A model generated the notes under the pieces. The model saw nothing but the letters and a program-made list of their open reading frames with translations. It was not told where the DNA came from and did no database searches. Positions 58,863 through 64,000 of a DNA stretch of 64,000 nt are shown here, piece by piece. Source of the stretch: Halisarca cf. caerulea. Taxonomy: Eukaryota > Porifera > Demospongiae > Chondrillida > Halisarcidae. The DNA is taken from assembly GCA_963170055.1 (NCBI GenBank), contig CAUJGJ010000083.1, positions 1,740,101 to 1,804,100 of the forward strand. Reading direction: 5' to 3'. Position numbers and translations under genes: made by a program. Within the stretch, counting starts at the first letter, position 1. Each line of letters begins with the position of its first letter.

Positions 58863-59274
58863 AGATATAGATATATAGATATAGATAATAAAACATTTAA
58901 GATGGATGAAAGATGTAGGGATGCAAAATTGTCAATCGCCTAAAATCACTGGAACAAGGTAGAGTTGTTTGCTGCACAGGGCTGAACAGGCATAGGTATA
59001 GACATGCAGAGGGTTAGGTATACATTTGGCTAGATAGGCATCTGGATGGACATGCATAGGTCTAGACTGGCATAGTGCTAGGCACACATGGGGCTAGACG
59101 GGCAGAGAGCTAGACAGAGGTGGGTTGGACCGGGTACAGTGTGCAAATTCCTAAATCCCGCAGCCAATAATATGAAGCAGGATATATAATATTATTTATA
59201 TATAATTATTATGGCTATATATACAGTGAAACCTCTCTAGCCCGACACCCACTGGGACTTGAAAGTATATAAGG

Positions 59275-59336
<62 letters not shown>

Positions 59337-61124
59337 GTATAACATATAAAAAACATTTAAAAATGGTTTTTAAGATGTAGAGATTAAAATTGTCAATCGT
59401 CAAAAAACATTGGAACAAGGTAGGGTTGCTGGACAGGCATAGAGATAGACATGCATAGGGCTAGATGGACATAGGGATAGGCATACATGGGGCTAGACTG
59501 GCATAGAGCTAGACAGAGGTGGGTTGGTACAGTGTGCATATTCCTTAATCCTGCAGCTAAAATAGTAATGCAGGATGTAGGAATTTGTGCACTGTACCCA
59601 GTTCAACCCACCTCTATCCAGCTCTATGCCAGTCTAGCCCTTTGCATGTCTAGCCCTATGTTTGTCTAGCCCTATGTTCGTCTAGCCCTATGTTCGTCTA
59701 GCCCTATGCATGTCTATGCAAAAATTCCTGTGAGCGCATAGGTATTGCACAAGTATACTTTTTTGAAGGAGATCGCAACGCAAAGGCTACAGGAATGATG
59801 GAAATAGTATCTGTGAAATATTTAGAAACACTTAATGGAAATCACTACGCATGTGGGACATGTCCATTGGCACTTTAATGGCTTCCCAAAGTCGGCGAAT
59901 TTACTGTTTACAAATTGATTTATTTCTTCCCAATATGTAGCAGATTGGCCAATCATCAGCTGTCATACATTTGTGAGACCGTCGTAGTAAACTCATTTAT
60001 CTCAGCATGATTCTCTTCGATAACCTGTGTGCAAACCTATTTTTAATATTACCAGTTGTTTAAATTAAAATATCACTCAAGTCAGCAAGTGTATATAAAC
60101 AGCATGTTCCATGCTGCAACTTTCAGCTCAGTATTGGTTGTTTACTACTGCACATTTTGCAGGCAGCAATGGAGATAGACCCTGACTATGGTGAGGTTTA
60201 CTTCAATTATGGTAACCTTCTGTCAGAGGAAAATAACTACATTGAAGCAGTAAAATAGTGAGGATAAAGGCATTTGCTCTTACTAGTAGTTGTGATGTCT
60301 TTATCATTTGTTTTATGCATGTACTTGCTCATAGTTTTGAGAAGGCTGCTCAGTATCCACAGGTATACCCCAAGACATTGAATAATTTGGCAACTATGTA
60401 TTTTAAGTTGGGTTAGTCGCATAGTGGTTTGAATCAAGTGGAGAAGTTTGATGAACCTGTTATTTCTTATAGGACATAATGATGCTGCTGAGAAATGGTT
60501 CCTTGAATCAATTCGTCTCAATCCAGACCAAGCTAATGTCTACAGTAATCTGGGCAGTTTGTATGGGATGACCAATCGCCCACAGCAAGCAGAGAATATG
60601 TTTAAACAGGCTATTGCTGTTAATCCTAACTATGTTGAAGGATATTTTAACCTTGGTGAGAAAATGGAAGATCTATGTGTGGTGATATCTGTAGTTATGC
60701 ATGTTATTGACAAACAAACATGTATATAGCTTGTCCTAATATTCTGGCATTCTGTCTATACTCATACACTGTTCTGTATACTTTTCTGTGGAACATACAA
60801 TATGGGAGACATAATTTTTATCCATGTTAGGATATCACAACTGGAGAATTGATAATTAGAATACTGCAACATCTGTGTTATTGGAAAAGATGTTGAGTAC
60901 CCTTAGTTTATTGATCATTTGCAGGCACCCTTTTAGTCCAAAACAATCGCCCAGAAGACAGCGAACTATACCTTCGAAAAGCTCTCGAACTAAACCCTCG
61001 GCATACTGGTGCTGCTAATAACTTAAAAGTAGCACTCTATGACAAGCAACTCAAGGAGCAAACTGCCCGGCAACAGCCAATGAAGAGCAATGTCAAAAAA
61101 GGGAAGAAGAAGAAAAAGCAGTGA
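54408..61124 (+). CDS. TMTC4: TMTC4-like ER O-mannosyltransferase with TPRs (twelve exons)
   Basis: TMTC family: ER multipass GT-C glycosyltransferases that O-mannosylate cadherin domains. Exons: 54408-54836, 55319-55569, 56375-56508, 56747-56867, 56935-57222, 57287-57368, 57457-57534, 57690-57821, 60163-60257, 60335-60411, 60473-60655 and 60925-61124. All phases close, giving 689 residues (human TMTC4 about 740). A signal-anchor helix at about 9-25 is followed by FDDHRAI with the GT-C acidic pair Asp34/Asp35. HTEAVASVVGRAEVLA and SKEQGVTALG are family blocks. YSLNAWLLLSPSTLCCDW and PFLPSSGLLFRVGFVIAERI (exons 5-6) match the conserved TMTC region, TMTC4 best. TPR repeats fill about 461-660 (NPDQANVYSNLGSLYG, NPNYVEGYFNLG), fewer than in human. 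The tail is lysine-rich (KKGKKKKKQ). Exon 3 was chosen because exons 2 and 4 are out of phase without it. Which TMTC paralogue is less certain than the family. Confidence 0.9.
54976..55168. mobile_element. GGGGTAACTTGGAAC-family MITE, copy 4
   Basis: The left end GTGGGGTAATTTGGAATGG returns inverted as CCATTCCAAGTTACCCAATA. ACCATAGCAAAAGTTAAAGG is shared with the other copies. It lies in intron 1 of the TMTC4-like gene. Confidence 0.75.
57943..58133. mobile_element. pogo-like MITE, GTGTCC subfamily, best-preserved copy
   Basis: The left end TACAGTGGAACCCCTTTAATC and the right end GATTAGAGGGGTTCCACTGTA form a clean inverted repeat with TA borders. Confidence 0.85.
58431..58802 (-). pseudogene. 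Relic of a retroelement 3' domain
   Basis: A 123-codon open frame on the minus strand reads FLVWDATCVDTFCPSNLHRA, then GGAAAHAEVEKVKKYSHL, FQAVAVESGGTIGPLS, LGRRL and IQVGNAVSVLVSLP. This VWDATCVDT...KY...VAVE-GP...GRR...GNA-SVL order is the C-terminal block of a reverse-transcriptase element widespread in invertebrates. Upstream RT sequence is missing, so this is a 5'-truncated fragment. It lies antisense in TMTC4-like intron 8 and shares its family with 43047-43545. Confidence 0.65.
58800..58886. repeat. (TA)n passing into (GATATA)n
   Basis: About 22 TA units, then about six GATATA units, a length-variable hexamer derived from the dinucleotide. Confidence 0.95.
58887..59571. repeat. Duplicated block, two copies each after a (TA)n tract
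   Basis: Copy A (58887-59165) and copy B (59337-59571) share AAAACATTTAA, AAATTGTCAATCG, GGAACAAGGTAG, GACAGGCATAG, GCTAGACAGAGGTGGGTTGG and TACAGTGTGCA in the same order. Each is preceded by (TA)n. Between them lie a truncated MITE end (59221-59275, ATACAGTGAAACCTCTCTAG) and (TA)n at 59276-59336. Confidence 0.8.
59430..59715. repeat. Palindrome of TAGCCCTATG-type minisatellite
   Basis: The left half (CATAGGGCTAGA, GGCATAGAGCTAGACAGAGG, TGGGTTGG, TACAGTGTGC) is mirrored by the right half (GCACTGTACCCA, CAACCCACCTCT, CAGCTCTATGCCAGTCTAGC). The right half ends in about four tandem units of TCTAGCCCTATGTTCG type. Confidence 0.8.
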
Positions 61125-61741
61125 CATCTCCCCTCTCAATTTTATTACTGGGATTGCTTTTTAGAAATTTGTCAAGTATATTTTGTTGCATATCCAAAGT
61201 GTACAGTGGAATGATGAATATGTGTGGACTACGACATACCTCAACTCTTTTTGAAGTGAATTTTATGAATAGATACCCTTGAACTTGAAATTTATTTCAT
61301 CTTACTGAAATTTCACATGACACATCTGTATGCAGTGATCTTTTGAAGGATCAAGTGATTTTATGCAAAGGTAACCAGTAGTCCTTGACTCGGCACAATC
61401 CTTCAGGTGAAAATGGCAAAAATATCAATCAAGGACTTCTATAGCATGTTGCTGCTAATATCTTACACAGATGATCATGCATGACATTATTCGTATGTGG
61501 GTAGTAGCTATAGCGTTCAATATATGGTATGTGCACTCACATCTACTACATGCAGTGAAGAACACTATATCAGAGAAACATGTATTCCCTAATTGCATGC
61601 ACATGTTCATTATAATATATAATGTATAATATTTTAACTAAGAAATTAATGTATATATATATATACGCCAATGTATCTAACCTTTGCATGCAGTATACAC
61701 AATGGTAATGTATGTCTAGGGACAACCTATATATAGCTTTG

Positions 61742-61803
<62 letters not shown>

Positions 61804-64000
61804 CATTGCATAGCTAGTTTGTTATGGGGAAAAGCCATTAAGATATATAAGTGGGATCCCAGGCAGGGATTGAAGTTGCTCTGAATGCCAATAATTGGTA
61901 TGATATAGTGAAACCCCTGAAAGTGAAGCACATGCACTTGGCAATGTATAGAACCATACACAATGAAAATCCTCATATTCATTCTTAAAAGTTTCCTTTC
62001 TTTATTTCCTGTACATCTCTTATGTCATATATTATTACTATTAACAGTACAAACCCTTCCAATTGCAACCTGCATGAGTTAGCCTTTTGGTAATATGTCT
62101 TTGCCCCCCCCCCCCCTCAAATATATTGTTTTGCCCATCACTGAAAAGCTGCATCTTCAGCACATTTCATGAAATAAGTGTGACATAATTATTATGATTA
62201 AGTACAAGAATAACTTGAATCACTGGTACTTCATTTTTTTACTTTCAATGGTCAATATGTATTATCTACACATTGTATATGTATGTAGAGTAATACATGC
62301 CATTGGACACAATTGTGATAATATTGTTAATCATGAGTTGTGCACCATGGCCTTAACCCATGCATCCCCCACTTGGCAAACCACTCCTCGAGCTAGCGAC
62401 AATGACAATATGATTATTGTTCATGATTGAGTAATCCATGCAGTACGTGCAGTATGCAATGTTGGAATTGATGCCTGGTTCAATTTAAAAATTATAATGT
62501 CAAGTTGATCCTTGAGTGCTTGATTTTACTATTTGATCTGTATTATTGGGGTGTCACATCTACTAGTTTGATTTGCTAAGAAATGTGGCAGTGGTTTCTT
62601 CTCATGCAATGCAAATATCTTACATTATCTCCTATAGTTTGACCTACCAAAATGTAACATGCATGATAAGTCTATGCTACTTACCCTGATATGCAGCAGT
62701 ATAGGATGAACTCGGAAAATTGACGGTATACCCTCAGAGTATTTGTGTGCATTCATAGATAATGGAGGCTAAGGTTCACTGCAGCATTTAAAGATGTTTA
62801 CAATTTGATGTTTATATCTGCTGTATTATATGCACACTCATGCACTATTATGGGACAAATTGTCAACCATGAATAATCCTCAAATATTATGTATAATAAA
62901 ATCTTATGACTCCAAATCAGCTGCACATACTGTATGTTCAAGGGGCACAAGGACTCATCAACTTTTCCCATTGAAAGAGGAGTATAAAACAAAGATGCAA
63001 CCTGAGCTCTTGTTTTCTCTTTTTATAAATAATTATTACCTTCCAAACTTTCTACAGTCATCTCCAAACTTTAGACCCATCAAATCATTTTCTTGTTCCT
63101 CCTAATGTTTGTAGATTGATAATCTTGCAATTTTCTTGTAACCCATAGCAACTGTAGATAATAAATCATATCTATTGATTTGCTCCAGAGGTATTGTAAA
63201 AATCTTATCAACTCAGATAAATCTAAAATTCTGTCTTTGGGCAAAACCCCATTGAATTTGAAAAACAGCTAGTGGTGTCTAGGTAACGAAGAGCTTGAAT
63301 AAATAAATAAATGGAACTTTAAATGCTCAGGAACATGATTGAGCTTTGTGGTATTGCAAATTTGAATAATGTTTGTCTTAAATACAAACACAAGTCACTG
63401 GGTCAATAAAATCATTTCGCTAAATATTTCCATGCATGCAGTTTCAATGTTCTGAAAAAGATTTAGCACACTAGCTATTTCAGCTTATACTTAATTCATG
63501 GTGCTGAATTTAAAGTCGGAGCCAGCATGCTGTGTAGATGCTAGAACATATAACAGGTAAATATAACACATGTATCATCAGAGTATCACACACAACCACA
63601 TTCAATTAAATGCTGAAATTCTTGCTGTACTTGGATCACCTAATAACGTACGTATGCACATATGCACTTTTTTTACAGTTTTCACGTTTAGTGTGTGTAA
63701 CTAGTAATTGAATACTAACAGTCTGTTACACAAAGCACTCAATCTTTCTCAAAACCTATACGTTTTTAAGATCTACTGTCCCTAAGTTTTTAAGATCTAC
63801 TGTCCTGGTAAAGTAAAGAAATGACTGCAGATATGCAAAACTTGGAAACTGCATGGCCTATCTCATCTCGAACTATCATTCCCTTCATTGCATGAAGGAT
63901 GTCTTGCATGCAGATAAAGTGACCAAAATACAGTCATCTATAATGAGCAATTTAATTAAGGCCTAAACTATTATCTTTAGCCTATAACTTATGCAATGCA
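61125..64000. other. Gene-free 3' flank
   Basis: Downstream of the TMTC4-like stop I see no coding exon. Contents are the presumed 3' untranslated region, a (TA)n tract at 61745-61802, a C run at 62106-62115 and AT-rich unique-looking DNA. Confidence 0.5.
61745..61802. repeat. (TA)n microsatellite
   Basis: About 28 TA units. Confidence 0.97.

Larger units (their letters stand above)
57822..60162 (+). other. TMTC4-like intron 8 (2.3 kb)
   Basis: The longest intron of this gene. It holds a complete MITE (57943-58133), a retroelement relic on the minus strand, (TA)n and (GATATA)n arrays, a duplicated block at 58800-59571 and a palindrome at 59430-59715. Confidence 0.85.

Overview
This is nuclear DNA of an animal. 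Coding exons are joined by GT-AG introns, there are no operons or ribosome binding sites, and the five protein genes I can assemble (SURF4, ABHD12, REV1, NEK2, a TMTC4-like gene) are metazoan housekeeping genes. The DNA is AT-rich, very rich in short inverted-repeat transposons (MITEs), (TA)n/(CA)n microsatellites and TACGTA-like words, with simple exon structures and a single-exon REV1. I lean towards a sponge or another early-branching marine invertebrate. That assignment is an impression from sequence style, not proven.

Layout. 1-24305: no gene recognised; a graveyard of non-autonomous DNA transposons, including a 3-kb element with long terminal inverted repeats (9986-12995), a piggyBac-like TTAA element (19999-20475) and several foldback elements. 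24306-35322 (minus): SURF4 in three exons; its 10.1-kb second intron holds an antisense, damaged non-LTR retrotransposon (about 27508-31635). 35323-38363: divergent SURF4/ABHD12 intergenic region, with a large inverted repeat at 35447-38115. 38364-41922 (plus): ABHD12 serine hydrolase in two exons. 41923-44136: MITE and a relic of a retroelement 3' domain. 44137-46362 (minus): REV1 translesion polymerase in one exon. 46469-52133 (plus): NEK2 kinase in six exons, sharing a 106-bp divergent promoter with REV1. 52134-54407: repeats, including a tRNA-derived SINE inserted in a MITE. 54408-61124 (plus): TMTC4-like ER O-mannosyltransferase in twelve exons. 61125-64000: no gene seen.

The exon models were built by hand from splice signals, reading-frame continuity and remembered family similarity. 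All five close in frame: SURF4 266 aa, ABHD12 363 aa, REV1 741 aa, NEK2 326 aa, TMTC4-like 689 aa. The genes do not form one pathway. SURF4 and TMTC act in the ER, and ABHD12 is probably an ER-membrane lipase as in its family. REV1 and NEK2 are DNA-damage and cell-cycle proteins that share a promoter region.

I found no gene cluster that looks like a new biological system. The most unusual material is in the repeats: a 55-bp templated insertion inside a MITE, a MITE end amplified into a minisatellite, a pre-miRNA-sized hairpin, long-TIR elements of unknown class, a retrotransposon bracketed by matching inverted ends and (TA)n tracts, and a large broken palindrome between two divergent genes.
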